Assembly (NCBI GenBank): GCA_947581615.1
Contig: CANPVD010000113.1
Location: 1 to 36,761 of the forward strand
Direction: 5' to 3'
Length of the DNA: 36,761 nt
From: Candidatus Humimonas hydrogenitrophica
GTDB taxonomy: Bacteria; Gemmatimonadota; Gemmatimonadetes; Palauibacterales; Palauibacteraceae
Shown here: piece by piece, positions 6,760 through 14,655 of the stretch
Layout: the number at the start of each line of letters is the position of its first letter
Position numbering within the stretch: position 1 is the first letter of the stretch
The notes under the pieces: model-generated
Databases searched by the model: none
Seen by the model: the letters and a program-made list of their open reading frames with translations, nothing else
What the model was told of the DNA's origin: nothing
Translations under genes and position numbers: made by a program

Positions 6760-7938
6760 ATGCGCTCGTACGACTACCTGATCGTCGGAGGAGGCATGAC
6801 CGCGGATGCCGCCGTGGGAGGCATTCGGGAGGTCGACCCGGACGGGTCCGTGGGTCTGATATCGAGCGAGGAGGAGCCGCCCTACGACCGTCCCCCGCTA
6901 AGCAAAGGGTTGTGGAAGGGGGGCGCCGAGGAGGACATCTGGCGCACGGCGGCGACCGAAGGGGCGGAGCTGCACCTGGGTCGGCGGGTGGTGACCCTGG
7001 ACCCGGAGAGCCACACGGTCGGAGACGACGGGGGCGAGACGTACGGCTACCGGCGGCTGCTCCTGGCCACCGGGGGGAGCCCCCGACATCTCCCCGGCGC
7101 CCCGGAGGGCGTGATCCACTACCGGACGATAGGCGACTACCGGCGCCTGCGGCAGCTGGCCGAGGAGGACCGCCGCTTCGTGGTGATCGGGGGTGGCTTC
7201 ATCGGGAGCGAGGTGGCCGCGGCCCTGACGATGGCCGACCGGGACGTCACGGTGGTCTTCCCGGAGAAGGCGCTGTGCGCCCGGTTGTTCCCCGCCGGGC
7301 TCGCCCGCTTCGTCACCGACCACTTCCGGGAGAGGGGCGTGACCACGCGCTCCGGCGAATCGGTCACCGGCGTGACCCGGGCGGGAGACGCCTACGAAGT
7401 CGCGCTCGGCTCGGGCGAGTCGCTGCACGCCGACGGAGTGGTAGTCGGTATCGGCATCGTCCCCGAGATGGGCCTGGCCCGCGATGCCGGGCTCGAGGTC
7501 GGCGACGGCATCGTGGTGGACGCCCACCTGCGCACCTCCGACCCGGACGTGTTCGCGGCCGGCGATGTGGCGTCCTTCCCGCACCCCGCGCTGCGGCGCC
7601 ACATGCGCGTCGAGCACGAGGACGCGGCCAACACCATGGGCCGCCAGGCGGGTCGCAACATGGCGGGGGCCGACGAGCCCTACGAGCACGTCCCCCTGTT
7701 CTACTCGGACCTGTTCGACCTGGGGTACGAGGCGGTCGGCCGGGCCGACAGCCGGCTGGACGTGATCGAAGACTGGCGTGAGAAGTACGACCAGGGCGTG
7801 GTCTACTACCTGGCCGAAGACCGCGTCGAGGGAGTCCTTCTGTGGAACAGCTGGGGCCAGGACGAGGCCGCCCGGGGCCTCCTGCGCGACCGCTCGAAAG
7901 TGCTGCCCGGCGACCTGGCGGGTCGGCTTCCGGAGTAG
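6760..7938 (+). CDS. FAD-dependent pyridine-nucleotide oxidoreductase (ferredoxin-reductase/AIF-like)
   Basis: A 392-residue two-dinucleotide-binding-domain flavoprotein. The N-terminal FAD site is IVGGGMTADAAV (about 8-19), the NAD(P)H site is VVIGGGFIGSEVAAAL (about 142-157), and the second FAD contact is DVFAAGDVASF (about 263-273). DRPPLSKG near residue 45 is typical of ferredoxin/rubredoxin reductases of the BphA4/AIFM3 type. There is no CxxxxC redox disulfide, so it is not a lipoamide- or thioredoxin-reductase type. It likely passes electrons from NAD(P)H to a small iron-sulfur protein, but no ferredoxin gene is nearby. A GGAGGACGAGG ribosome site precedes the ATG. It is divergent from the radical SAM gene; supplying reductant to that enzyme is only a guess from position. 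Confidence 0.9.
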   Translation: MRSYDYLIVGGGMTADAAVGGIREVDPDGSVGLISSEEEPPYDRPPLSKGLWKGGAEEDIWRTAATEGAELHLGRRVVTLDPESHTVGDDGGETYGYRRLLLATGGSPRHLPGAPEGVIHYRTIGDYRRLRQLAEEDRRFVVIGGGFIGSEVAAALTMADRDVTVVFPEKALCARLFPAGLARFVTDHFRERGVTTRSGESVTGVTRAGDAYEVALGSGESLHADGVVVGIGIVPEMGLARDAGLEVGDGIVVDAHLRTSDPDVFAAGDVASFPHPALRRHMRVEHEDAANTMGRQAGRNMAGADEPYEHVPLFYSDLFDLGYEAVGRADSRLDVIEDWREKYDQGVVYYLAEDRVEGVLLWNSWGQDEAARGLLRDRSKVLPGDLAGRLPE

Positions 7939-7979
7939 GCTCCCGGCGGGCCGGGCCGAGCGGCCTCGATCCCGCCTCT

Positions 7980-8013
7980 TGCATTATTATGCAGCGATGT
8001 GCATACTCATGCC
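7980..8013 (+). promoter_or_regulatory. Tandem ARG-box-like operators before argG
   Basis: Box 1 is TGCAT-TATT-ATGCA (7980-7993), a perfect dyad. Box 2 is TGCAT-ACTC-ATGCC (8000-8013), one mismatch from a dyad. They are 20 bases apart, centre to centre, close to the 21 typical of paired ArgR sites. TATTAT inside box 1 (7985-7990) could be the -10 element, so ArgR would block RNA polymerase. argR is the third gene of the operon. The TGCAT/ATGCA half-site resembles actinobacterial ARG boxes more than the E. coli TGAAT form. Confidence 0.75.
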
Positions 8014-8081
8014 TCGCCGGTTCCGGGCGGGCCGAGGGGCCCGTCCGCCCGGGTCTCGAGGACACGAGGAGGAGAGCGGTG

Positions 8082-9440
8082 ATGGAGCGGAGCGTGCGAC
8101 GGGTGGCCCTCGCCTACTCCGGGGGACTGGACACCTCGGTGATGATCCCCTGGCTGCGGGAGACCTACGGTTGCGAGGTCCTGGCCGTGGTGGCGGACGT
8201 GGGACAGGAGGAAGACTTCGGCGCCGTGCGCGACAAGGCCCTGGCTACGGGCGCGAGCGAGTGCGTGGTCCTGGACCTGGTGGACGCGCTGGCGGAGGAG
8301 TGCCTGTTCCCGGCCCTGCGCGCCGGGGCCGTCTACGAGGGACGCTACCTGCTGGGCACGGCCCTCGCCCGCCCGGTGATCGCGCGGGGGCAGGTCGAGG
8401 TCGCCCGGCGCACCGGCTGCGACGCGCTCGCCCACGGGTGCACCGGCAAGGGCAACGACCAGGTCCGCTTCGAGCTGGTGTACGGCGCCCTGGCGCCGGA
8501 CCTGACCGTGGTGGCCCCGTGGCGGGAGTGGAGCCTGCGCTCGCGCGAAGACGCGATGACCTACGCCGCGGCCCGGGGGATTCCGGTCGAGGCCACAGCC
8601 GCCAGGCCCTACAGCGTCGACCGGAACCTGTGGCACTGCTCCTTCGAGGGAGGCCTCCTGGAAGACCCGGCGCGCACCCCGCCGGCCGGCATGTTCCGCC
8701 TGACCCGGGATCCCCTGCACGCGCCCGACGCGCCGGCCACGGTGAGCCTCGGGTTCGAGCGCGGCTTTCCCATCACCATGGACGGCGAGCCGCTGGCTCC
8801 GGCCGAGCTCGTCCGGCGGCTGAACGCGCTGGCGGGGCTCCACGGCGTCGGTCGGGTCGACCTGGTCGAGAACCGGATCGTGGGCATGAAGAGCCGCGGC
8901 GTGTACGAGACACCGGCCGGCACGGTGCTCACGGCCGCGCTGAGGGACCTGGAGGCGATCACGCTGGACCGGGACTCGGTTCGCTTCAAGGAGCAGCTGG
9001 CCGTGCGCTACGCCGACCTCGTCTACCAGGGGATGTGGTACACGCCCCTGCGCGAGGCCCTGGACGCCTTCCTCGAGACGTCCCACCGCCACGTTACGGG
9101 GACCGTGTCCGTGCGGCTGTTCAAGGGCTCCTGCGCGCCGGTGGCGCGCAGCTCCTCCTCTTCGCTCTACCGCCAGGACCTGGCCACCTTCGGGGAGGAC
9201 GGCGTCTACGACCAGAAGGACGCGGCCGGCTTCATCCGGCTGTTCGGCCTGCCGGTGCGGGTCGGCGCCCGCGTGCGGCCCGGCGCGGGCGGGGCGCGCG
9301 CTGAGCGCCCGGCGGTCCCGGGCGAGCAGCCGACGGAGGGGAGCCAGGCGCCGGAGAGCGGCCGGGTCCCGGGACGTACCGGGTCGGCCGCCGCCGGATC
9401 GGAGGCCGGCTGGCCGAGGCAGGTGGCGGCGGCGGGCTGA
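8082..9440 (+). CDS. argG: Argininosuccinate synthase
   Basis: Joins citrulline and aspartate with ATP cleavage to AMP to give argininosuccinate, the penultimate step of arginine synthesis. The PP-loop SGGLDTS is at residues 13-19. GCTGKGNDQVRFEL, the NLWHCSFEGGLLEDP-type segment and the C-terminal GSCAPVARSSSSSLY are all typical. ATG 8082 is chosen because of GAGGAGGAGAG just upstream and because the core alignment starts there. The enzyme core ends near residue 400. About 50 further residues rich in Gly, Ala, Pro and Glu follow, so the protein (452) is longer than the usual ~400. It is the first gene of argG-argH-argR, behind the tandem ARG boxes. Confidence 0.95.
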   Translation: MERSVRRVALAYSGGLDTSVMIPWLRETYGCEVLAVVADVGQEEDFGAVRDKALATGASECVVLDLVDALAEECLFPALRAGAVYEGRYLLGTALARPVIARGQVEVARRTGCDALAHGCTGKGNDQVRFELVYGALAPDLTVVAPWREWSLRSREDAMTYAAARGIPVEATAARPYSVDRNLWHCSFEGGLLEDPARTPPAGMFRLTRDPLHAPDAPATVSLGFERGFPITMDGEPLAPAELVRRLNALAGLHGVGRVDLVENRIVGMKSRGVYETPAGTVLTAALRDLEAITLDRDSVRFKEQLAVRYADLVYQGMWYTPLREALDAFLETSHRHVTGTVSVRLFKGSCAPVARSSSSSLYRQDLATFGEDGVYDQKDAAGFIRLFGLPVRVGARVRPGAGGARAERPAVPGEQPTEGSQAPESGRVPGRTGSAAAGSEAGWPRQVAAAG

Positions 9441-9483
9441 GCCCGCCATCCTGCCCTTCCACGAAGGCCGAGGGAGGAACGCG

Positions 9484-10962
9484 GTGACCGGACCCGAACA
9501 GAGGCATCCGGTGTGGGGAGGGCGCTTCGCCGCCGGCCTCGATCCGGCCATCCACGCGTTCACGAACTCCCTGCCCTTCGACCGGCGCCTGGCGCCGCAC
9601 GACCTGGTGGCGAGCCTGGCGCACGTTCGCATGCTCCTGGAGACGGGCGTCCTGGAGCACGGGGACGCGGCGGCGGCGCTGACGGGCCTCTCCGACCTCC
9701 TGGCCGACCTGGAGGCGGGCCGTGTCGCGGTCGAGGGGCCGGACGAGGACGTGCACGGCTGGATCGAGCGCACGCTGGTGGAGCGCATCGGCGAGCCGGG
9801 TCGCCGCGTGCACACGGCCCGGAGCCGAAACGACCAGACGGGCGCCGCCCTGCGGCTGTGGGTGCGCCAGGCGTGCGGCGAGCTGGTCGCGGCGGTCCTC
9901 GGTCTGGTGGGGACGTGGCTGGATGTGGCGGAGCGCCACCGGGAGAGCTGGATGCCCGGCTACACTCACCTGCAGCGCGCCCAGCCGGTGAGCCTGGCGC
10001 ACCACCTCCTGGCCCACGCCTTCGCGCTGCTCGCGGACGGGGAGCGGCTCCGGGGTATCCACGACGCGGCCGGACGCTCCCCCCTCGGCGCCGGGGCGCT
10101 GGCCGGCACCTCCCACCGCATCGACCCGGATCGCACGGCGGCCCTGCTCGGCTTCGTCGGCCCCTACCCCAACACGCAGCTGGCGGTGGCCGACCGGGAT
10201 TACGTGGCGGAGACCTCCTTCGCGGCCGCCCTCCTCATGACGCACCTGTCCCGGTGGGCCGAGGAGATCGTGCTGTGGACCTCGGCCGAGTTCGGGTTCG
10301 CGGCGCTCTCCGACCGGGTCGCCCAGGGAAGCAGCCTCATGCCCCAGAAGAGGAACCCCGAGGCCGCCGAGCTCATCCGGGGGAAGACGGGGCGGGTCAT
10401 CGGCGACCTGGTCGCCCTGCTCACCACGCTCAAGGGTCTGCCGCTGGCCTACGACAGCGACCTGCAGGAGGACAAGGAGGCGCTGTTCGACGCGGCGGAC
10501 ACGGCGCTGGGCTCACTGAGGGCGGCGGCGGTGCTGGCCTCCGGTCTCGACTACCGGCCCGAGCGGATGGCCGCCGCCCTGCGCGGCGGGTTCCTCACCG
10601 CCACGGACCTGGCGGACCATCTCGTACGCCGTGGCGTTCCGTTCCGCGCGGCGCACGAGCGGGCCGGCGCGGCGGTGCGGGCGGCCGAGGCACGGGGCCT
10701 CGAGCTGGCCGAGCTGCCCCTGGAGACACTCCGGGATGCGTGCCCGGAGGTGGGGCGCGAGGCACCAGCGGAGCTCGACCCAGAGGCGGCGGCACGCGCC
10801 CGGCGCTCGCCGGGCGGTCCCGCTCCCGAGCGCACCGGGGAGCAGCTGCGCTCTGCGCGCGAGCGGGCCGCGGAGCTCCGGGACTGGCTCGAAGGCCTCG
10901 AGCCGCCGCCCATCCTCCGGGCCCACCGTGAGGGACATCTCCTGGACCGGGCCCTGTCGTGA
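9484..10962 (+). CDS. argH: Argininosuccinate lyase
   Basis: Splits argininosuccinate to arginine and fumarate, the last step of the pathway; it works as a cytoplasmic homotetramer. The family signature GSSLMPQKRNP begins at residue 282, with the catalytic Ser at 283. Other conserved segments are the N-terminal WGGRF, VHTARSRNDQ (about 115-124) and GYTHLQRAQPV (about 159-169). The start is GTG 9484, preceded by GAGGGAGGAACGC. At 492 residues it is about 30 longer than most homologues, owing to an Arg/Glu/Pro-rich C-terminal part. It lies 43 bases after argG and overlaps argR by 4 bases (GTGA), indicating translational coupling. Confidence 0.95.
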   Translation: MTGPEQRHPVWGGRFAAGLDPAIHAFTNSLPFDRRLAPHDLVASLAHVRMLLETGVLEHGDAAAALTGLSDLLADLEAGRVAVEGPDEDVHGWIERTLVERIGEPGRRVHTARSRNDQTGAALRLWVRQACGELVAAVLGLVGTWLDVAERHRESWMPGYTHLQRAQPVSLAHHLLAHAFALLADGERLRGIHDAAGRSPLGAGALAGTSHRIDPDRTAALLGFVGPYPNTQLAVADRDYVAETSFAAALLMTHLSRWAEEIVLWTSAEFGFAALSDRVAQGSSLMPQKRNPEAAELIRGKTGRVIGDLVALLTTLKGLPLAYDSDLQEDKEALFDAADTALGSLRAAAVLASGLDYRPERMAAALRGGFLTATDLADHLVRRGVPFRAAHERAGAAVRAAEARGLELAELPLETLRDACPEVGREAPAELDPEAAARARRSPGGPAPERTGEQLRSARERAAELRDWLEGLEPPPILRAHREGHLLDRALS

Positions 10963-11426
10963 ACCGGCGGGAGAGGGAGCGGGCCATCCTCGACATCGTG
11001 GCCCAGGAGCCGATCGGCACGCAATCGGAGCTGGTGGCGGCCCTGGCCCGCCGCGGCATCGAGGTCACCCAGGCGACGGTGTCGCGCGATATCCGGCGCC
11101 TGGGCCTGGTCAAGGTCCCGTCCGGAGACGAGGGCTATCGCTACGCCCTCCCGGACTCGCTGGACGACCTGTCGGCGCCCGAGGCGGAGGAGGCGCTGCG
11201 GCGGACGTTCGAGGACTTCGTGCTCGACGTGGAGCCGGTGCGCGACATCGTGGTCGTGCACACGGAGATGGGTGCGGCCAACGCCGTGGGTGTGGCCCTC
11301 GACGAGGCGCGGCTGGCCGGGGTGGCGGCCACCCTGGCCGGGGACGACACGATCTTCGTGCTCACGCGCTCCGAGCTGGATCGGAAGCGCGTGCTCCGCA
11401 GGCTGCGGGAGATGGCGCCGGGCTGA
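10959..11426 (+). CDS. argR: Arginine repressor
   Basis: Hexameric arginine-sensing regulator of 155 residues. The N-terminal winged helix contains TQATVSRDIRRLGLVK (37-52), the DNA-recognition segment. The C-terminal oligomerisation and arginine-binding domain contains GAANAVGVALD (105-115) and LAGDDTIFVLTRS, with Asp129-Asp130 matching the arginine-binding aspartates of E. coli ArgR. The start is the GTG that overlaps the argH stop. It is encoded in the operon whose promoter carries ARG-box-like sites, so a negative feedback loop on its own synthesis is likely. It converges on the photolyase gene, and a shared hairpin carries both stop codons. Confidence 0.95.
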   Translation: MNRRERERAILDIVAQEPIGTQSELVAALARRGIEVTQATVSRDIRRLGLVKVPSGDEGYRYALPDSLDDLSAPEAEEALRRTFEDFVLDVEPVRDIVVVHTEMGAANAVGVALDEARLAGVAATLAGDDTIFVLTRSELDRKRVLRRLREMAPG

Positions 11427-11448
11427 GCGTAGCGGGGGCCGCTCAGCC
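11421..11448. terminator. Shared hairpin holding the stop codons of argR and the photolyase gene
   Basis: GGCTGAGCG (11421-11429) and CGCTCAGCC (11440-11448) are exact reverse complements around a 10-base loop. The left arm includes the argR TGA and the right arm includes the photolyase TGA read on the other strand. An alternative inner pairing, AGCGG/CCGCT, is possible. No T-tract. Confidence 0.6.
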
Positions 11449-12936
11449 GCCCCAGCGCTCCAGCCAGGCCTCCAGGGCCACCTTCCGCCGGGTCGCGTCC
11501 GAGCTCATGGAGCGCACCTTCCCGAACACGGGGCGCTCCGGCCAGCCGCGGTCGTAGCGTCCCATGCACCAGAAGATCCCGTTGTAGGAGTTCGGGTCCC
11601 GGCCGTCCGCCGCCCAGCGGTCGTTGAGGTGGAGCAGGTTGCGCAGGGCCTCGCGCGGCGCGGCCGACCACTCCAGGATCTTCTTCCCCCACAGCATGCG
11701 CAGGTAGTTGTGGATCCGCCCCTCTCCGCGGAGCTGCCGCTGGGCCGCGTTCCATACCGGGTCGTGGGTGCGGGCCGCCTCGAACACCTCCAGGTCGTAG
11801 AGGTGCTCGCGCGGATCCGTGGCGTGGGTCTCCAGGGTGTCCCGGGCCCATTCGGGCAGGGACTCCCACCGATCGTAGTCGTCGGTGAGGGCGCAGCGGT
11901 TGAAGCCGATCTCTCGCCAGGTGACGAGCTCATCCAGGAAGGCCTCGGCGTCTTCGCCCATGCCCCACCAGCTCGAGCGCCGGCCGTCGGCCGCAGCCGA
12001 CAGGCGGTCGGGCGACCAGCCCTCGCGGTCGGCCACCGCGCGGAACACGGCGTGTACGGAAAGGTGGCCGAAATGGAGCCAGGGAGAGAGGCCGCTGGTC
12101 GCCTTCGCGTCGGGATCGGAGTGCCCCTCGGCGTAGCGGTCGAGCCGCTCCTCGATGAAGGAGGTCAGCACCGCGGCGCCCGCGGCCGGGCCGCCGCGAA
12201 AGGGAACGGGCGGCACGCCATGGTCGACGGGCAACCGTCCCAGGCCTGCGCCCTCCGGCCGCAGCAGGTCGTCCCCCGCCGCCGGCCAGCGCGCAGCGAC
12301 CTCCTTCGGCGGGGAGCCCGCCGGGGGCAGGGGATCTCCGGCCAGCGGGTGCTGGCGCGGGAACCGCTCCAGCCGGGACGGCAGCTCGCGCTGAAGGTGC
12401 CGGCGGAAGGAGCGGGCCGTGTTGAACACGCGGTCGGTGGCCCGCATGGGGTACAGCCCGCTCGAGTCCACCAGCTCGAGGCGGACGTCCAGCGCCGCCG
12501 ACGCCGCCCGGGCCATCCGGGGCAGGAAGAAGCAGGGCCAGTCGTCGGTCACCACCACGCAGGCGTGACGGCCGAGCGCTTCCAGGAGCCCGCGACCGGC
12601 CCCCGGCTCGGGCTCGACGTATGGATGGTAGCCGATCCGGGTGCCCTCGAGCCTCCGCCGGTGGTCGGCCATGCCGTCCAGGATGAACCGGTGGTGCCGG
12701 TCGGAGGCCCAGCGGTAGTCGCAGCGCAGGGGCTCGAGCACCACGAGCGGCCGGTCGAGCTCGCGGGCCCAGTCCACGGCCCGCTCCAGGGCGAAGTTGA
12801 AGTCGAGGCGCCGGTAGGCGATCATCCAGTACACGACGACGGCCCGCTCCGGCCGGACGGGCCGGTGGACGGGCGCGCGGAGGCGCTCCGGCGGCACCTC
12901 GCCAGGCGGCCGCGCGTCCGGCATCAGGCGGCGCAT
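11443..12936 (-). CDS. Class II deoxyribodipyrimidine (CPD) photolyase
   Basis: Repairs cyclobutane pyrimidine dimers with FADH- and blue light. The C-terminal half shows the class II pattern: GLSPWLHFGHLS, FLDELVTWREIGFN, YDRWESLPEWARDTL, HDPVWNAAQRQL, IHNYLRMLWGKKILEWS and the YNGIFWCMGRYDRGWPERPVFGKVRSM block. The N-terminal antenna domain begins at RAVVVYWMIAYRRLDFNFAL. The protein has 497 residues from ATG 12936; ATG 12924 is an alternative. A longer reading to 13050 would run into the divergent outer-membrane protein gene and its extra residues look unrelated. Class II enzymes are the type found in animals and plants as well as scattered bacteria. There is no partner gene; the start lies 62 bases from the divergent gene. 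Confidence 0.93.
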   Translation of the reverse strand: MRRLMPDARPPGEVPPERLRAPVHRPVRPERAVVVYWMIAYRRLDFNFALERAVDWARELDRPLVVLEPLRCDYRWASDRHHRFILDGMADHRRRLEGTRIGYHPYVEPEPGAGRGLLEALGRHACVVVTDDWPCFFLPRMARAASAALDVRLELVDSSGLYPMRATDRVFNTARSFRRHLQRELPSRLERFPRQHPLAGDPLPPAGSPPKEVAARWPAAGDDLLRPEGAGLGRLPVDHGVPPVPFRGGPAAGAAVLTSFIEERLDRYAEGHSDPDAKATSGLSPWLHFGHLSVHAVFRAVADREGWSPDRLSAAADGRRSSWWGMGEDAEAFLDELVTWREIGFNRCALTDDYDRWESLPEWARDTLETHATDPREHLYDLEVFEAARTHDPVWNAAQRQLRGEGRIHNYLRMLWGKKILEWSAAPREALRNLLHLNDRWAADGRDPNSYNGIFWCMGRYDRGWPERPVFGKVRSMSSDATRRKVALEAWLERWGG

Positions 12937-12998
12937 CCCGCGCGGCGGGCCGCCTGCTTCTCCCTTCGACTTCCAACCGATCCGTGCGGAGGACGCCC

Positions 12999-13598
12999 AT
13001 GCGCACCTCGTTCCCCAACCGCCTCGGCGGGTGCCTGATCGCAGCGGCACTGATGCTCGTGCCCGCGGCGCGGCTCGCGGCCCAGCAGGGCGCCATCGAG
13101 CTGGGCATCGACAGCGAGATGGCCTACCACATCCTCAAGGGCAGCGGCAACGACATCTTCGAGATGAGCCTGCCCCTCTCCAGCGGCGACCTGCCGCGTG
13201 CCCACAACGCGTTCCGGGTGGGCTTCTTCGCCTCCGACCGGGTGTCGATCGAGCCGTCGCTGAGCTTCGGCTACCTGAACCCCGAGCGTACCGGCTACCG
13301 CTGGAACCTGGGCCTGGCCACGGTGCTCCAGTACCACCTGGTGACCGATCCCTCCCGCCTGCGGCCCTACCTGGGCCTGGGCGCCAACGTGTCGGTGTTT
13401 CATGAATACCCCGGCGCGGATGTCGGGATGACGTCGAGCCAGTTCGGGGTCTCGGGGGAGTTCGGCCTCAAGATCCCGCTCGCGGACCGGCTGGGCCTGC
13501 GGCTCGCGGGCGGCCTTGGACAGTTTTTCAAGAGCAAGACCTTCGTGAATCGGACCAGCGTGTTCGGGACCCTGGGAGTCTCCTACTTCACCAGGTGA
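12999..13598 (+). CDS. Small outer-membrane beta-barrel protein
   Basis: A 199-residue exported protein. The signal peptide covers residues 1 to about 29 (hydrophobic LGGCLIAAALMLVPAARL, then AAQ). The mature part alternates short amphipathic strands typical of an 8-stranded barrel: FRVGFFASDRVSIEPSLSFGY, LATVLQYHLV, LRPYLGLGANVSV, FGVSGEFGLKIPLADRLGLRLAGGLG and a final FGTLGVSYF. Function is unknown; OmpW/OmpA-barrel-like proteins are the nearest general class. ATG 12999 is preferred to GTG 12984 because GGAGGA lies 6 bases before it. Its last 16 bases overlap the convergent arsR gene. Confidence 0.75.
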   Translation: MRTSFPNRLGGCLIAAALMLVPAARLAAQQGAIELGIDSEMAYHILKGSGNDIFEMSLPLSSGDLPRAHNAFRVGFFASDRVSIEPSLSFGYLNPERTGYRWNLGLATVLQYHLVTDPSRLRPYLGLGANVSVFHEYPGADVGMTSSQFGVSGEFGLKIPLADRLGLRLAGGLGQFFKSKTFVNRTSVFGTLGVSYFTR

Positions 13599-13933
13599 GG
13601 TCCGAAGGGAGACGGACCGCCGGCCGGGGAGGCCGTGTCCGCGGAGCTCCCCAGGAGATCGTCCAGGAAGACCTTGAGCTCATCCAGCCGTCCGGGCACC
13701 AGGGAGTAGTAGACCCAGCGACCCTCGCGCCGGTCGGCGACCAGCCCCGCGTCCCGGAGCGCCTTGAGGTGGAAGGACAGGAGGGATTGGGCCACCTGCA
13801 GCTCCTCGGTGAGGTGGCCGACACACTTCTCGCCGCTCCGGAGCAGATCGAGGATCCGGAGCCGCTTGGGCTCGGACAGGGCCTGGAAACACCGACCCAT
13901 GTCCCTGTCGGGTGCGGGCTCGTTCGAAGCCAT
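13583..13933 (-). CDS. ArsR-family transcriptional regulator
   Basis: A 116-residue winged-helix regulator. Helices include [20 protein letters not shown] (12-31), the recognition region [19 protein letters not shown] (47-65) and the wing [10 protein letters not shown] (69-78). A single Cys37 sits where arsenic/cadmium sensors carry the CxC pair, so metal sensing is doubtful. It may instead sense another signal, as many ArsR proteins do. ATG 13933 is chosen because the fold starts there and a good promoter lies immediately upstream; a longer frame would read through that promoter. No ribosome site is visible and the predicted transcription start coincides with the ATG, so the mRNA is probably leaderless. 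It is divergent from the fasciclin gene. Confidence 0.88.
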   Translation of the reverse strand: MASNEPAPDRDMGRCFQALSEPKRLRILDLLRSGEKCVGHLTEELQVAQSLLSFHLKALRDAGLVADRREGRWVYYSLVPGRLDELKVFLDDLLGSSADTASPAGGPSPFGPHLVK

Positions 13934-13940
13934 GCCGGAA

Positions 13941-13968
13941 ATTGTATTCGGTATGCAACCGAAGTCAA
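13941..13968 (-). promoter_or_regulatory. arsR promoter with operator in the spacer
   Basis: On the minus strand TTGACT (13968-13963), a 16-base spacer and TACAAT (13946-13941) match the sigma-70 consensus in 5 of 6 positions each. The spacer is almost filled by a perfect dyad, TTCGGT-ATGCA-ACCGAA (13947-13963, plus strand). The -10 element ends 7 bases before the arsR ATG. Bound ArsR would cover the promoter. Confidence 0.8.
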
Positions 13969-14067
13969 GCCGCCGCGGGCCTGCTGGCTCGAGGTCGGTG
14001 GGCGCCGGCCACCTCCGGTTCATGGACCACGCCCAAACGTCAAGGCTGTGTCGAACTATACATACAC

Positions 14068-14583
14068 ATGATACGGTCACCGACCCCGGCCGACATGGCC
14101 AGCGAGAGCCACGCCTCGGCGCTCGACGCCAGGGCGACCCTCCCGTCGACCGACATCGTCGAGACGGCGGCCGCGGCCGGGACCTTCAAGACGCTGCTGG
14201 CCGCGGCGCAGGCCGCCGGACGGGTCGAGACCCTCGAGGGCGAGGGTCCGTTCACGATCTTCGCGCCCACGGACGAGGCGTTCGACGCCTTGCCCGAGGG
14301 GACGGTGAAGTCGCTGCTCGAGCCCGCGAACCGGGACCGGAGCCTTGCGATCCTCACCTACCACGTCGTGCCGGGCCGGATGATGGCCGCCGACGTGCTC
14401 ACCAGGACCTCGCTGAAGACGATCGAGGGCCGGAGTGTGCGCGTCCAGGTCAAGGACGGCCAGCCGATGATCGATGAGGCGAACATCGTCCGAACCGACA
14501 TCGTGGCCAGCAGCGGTGTCATCCACGTGATCGACAAGGTCCTGCTGCCGCCGATGACGGCGGCGGTTCCCTCGAAGCACTAG
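14068..14583 (+). CDS. Fasciclin-domain protein, no signal peptide seen
   Basis: A 171-residue protein consisting of one FAS1 domain (about residues 30-165). H1-like [14 protein letters not shown], the [10 protein letters not shown] block (H-box region) and the C-terminal [13 protein letters not shown] are diagnostic. FAS1 domains mediate adhesion or binding and are normally exported, yet no hydrophobic signal precedes this one from either ATG 14068 or ATG 14095, nor in the longer upstream frame. A TATACA hexamer (14057-14062) would put the transcription start near ATG 14068, again with almost no leader; no good -35 was seen. It is divergent from arsR, whose operator lies 105 bases upstream. 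The 3' end is followed by a strong hairpin. Confidence 0.85.
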   Translation: MIRSPTPADMASESHASALDARATLPSTDIVETAAAAGTFKTLLAAAQAAGRVETLEGEGPFTIFAPTDEAFDALPEGTVKSLLEPANRDRSLAILTYHVVPGRMMAADVLTRTSLKTIEGRSVRVQVKDGQPMIDEANIVRTDIVASSGVIHVIDKVLLPPMTAAVPSKH

Positions 14584-14599
14584 ACGCCTGACCCGGGTC

Positions 14600-14624
14600 G
14601 CGGCCGGACGTTCTGTCCGGCCGC
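14600..14624. terminator. Bidirectional hairpin
   Basis: GCGGCCGGAC (14600-14609) and GTCCGGCCGC (14615-14624) pair perfectly around the loop GTTCT. It sits between the convergent fasciclin and lipoprotein genes, with no T-tract. Confidence 0.75.
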
Positions 14625-14655
14625 CCGGACTCCCGCCCGTCAGCCTCGGCCCGCG

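Noticed and set aside
9280-9310. Frameshift in argG
   Set aside because: The tail is odd, but the catalytic core is complete and nothing in the sequence proves a lost or gained base. It is reported only as a finding to check.
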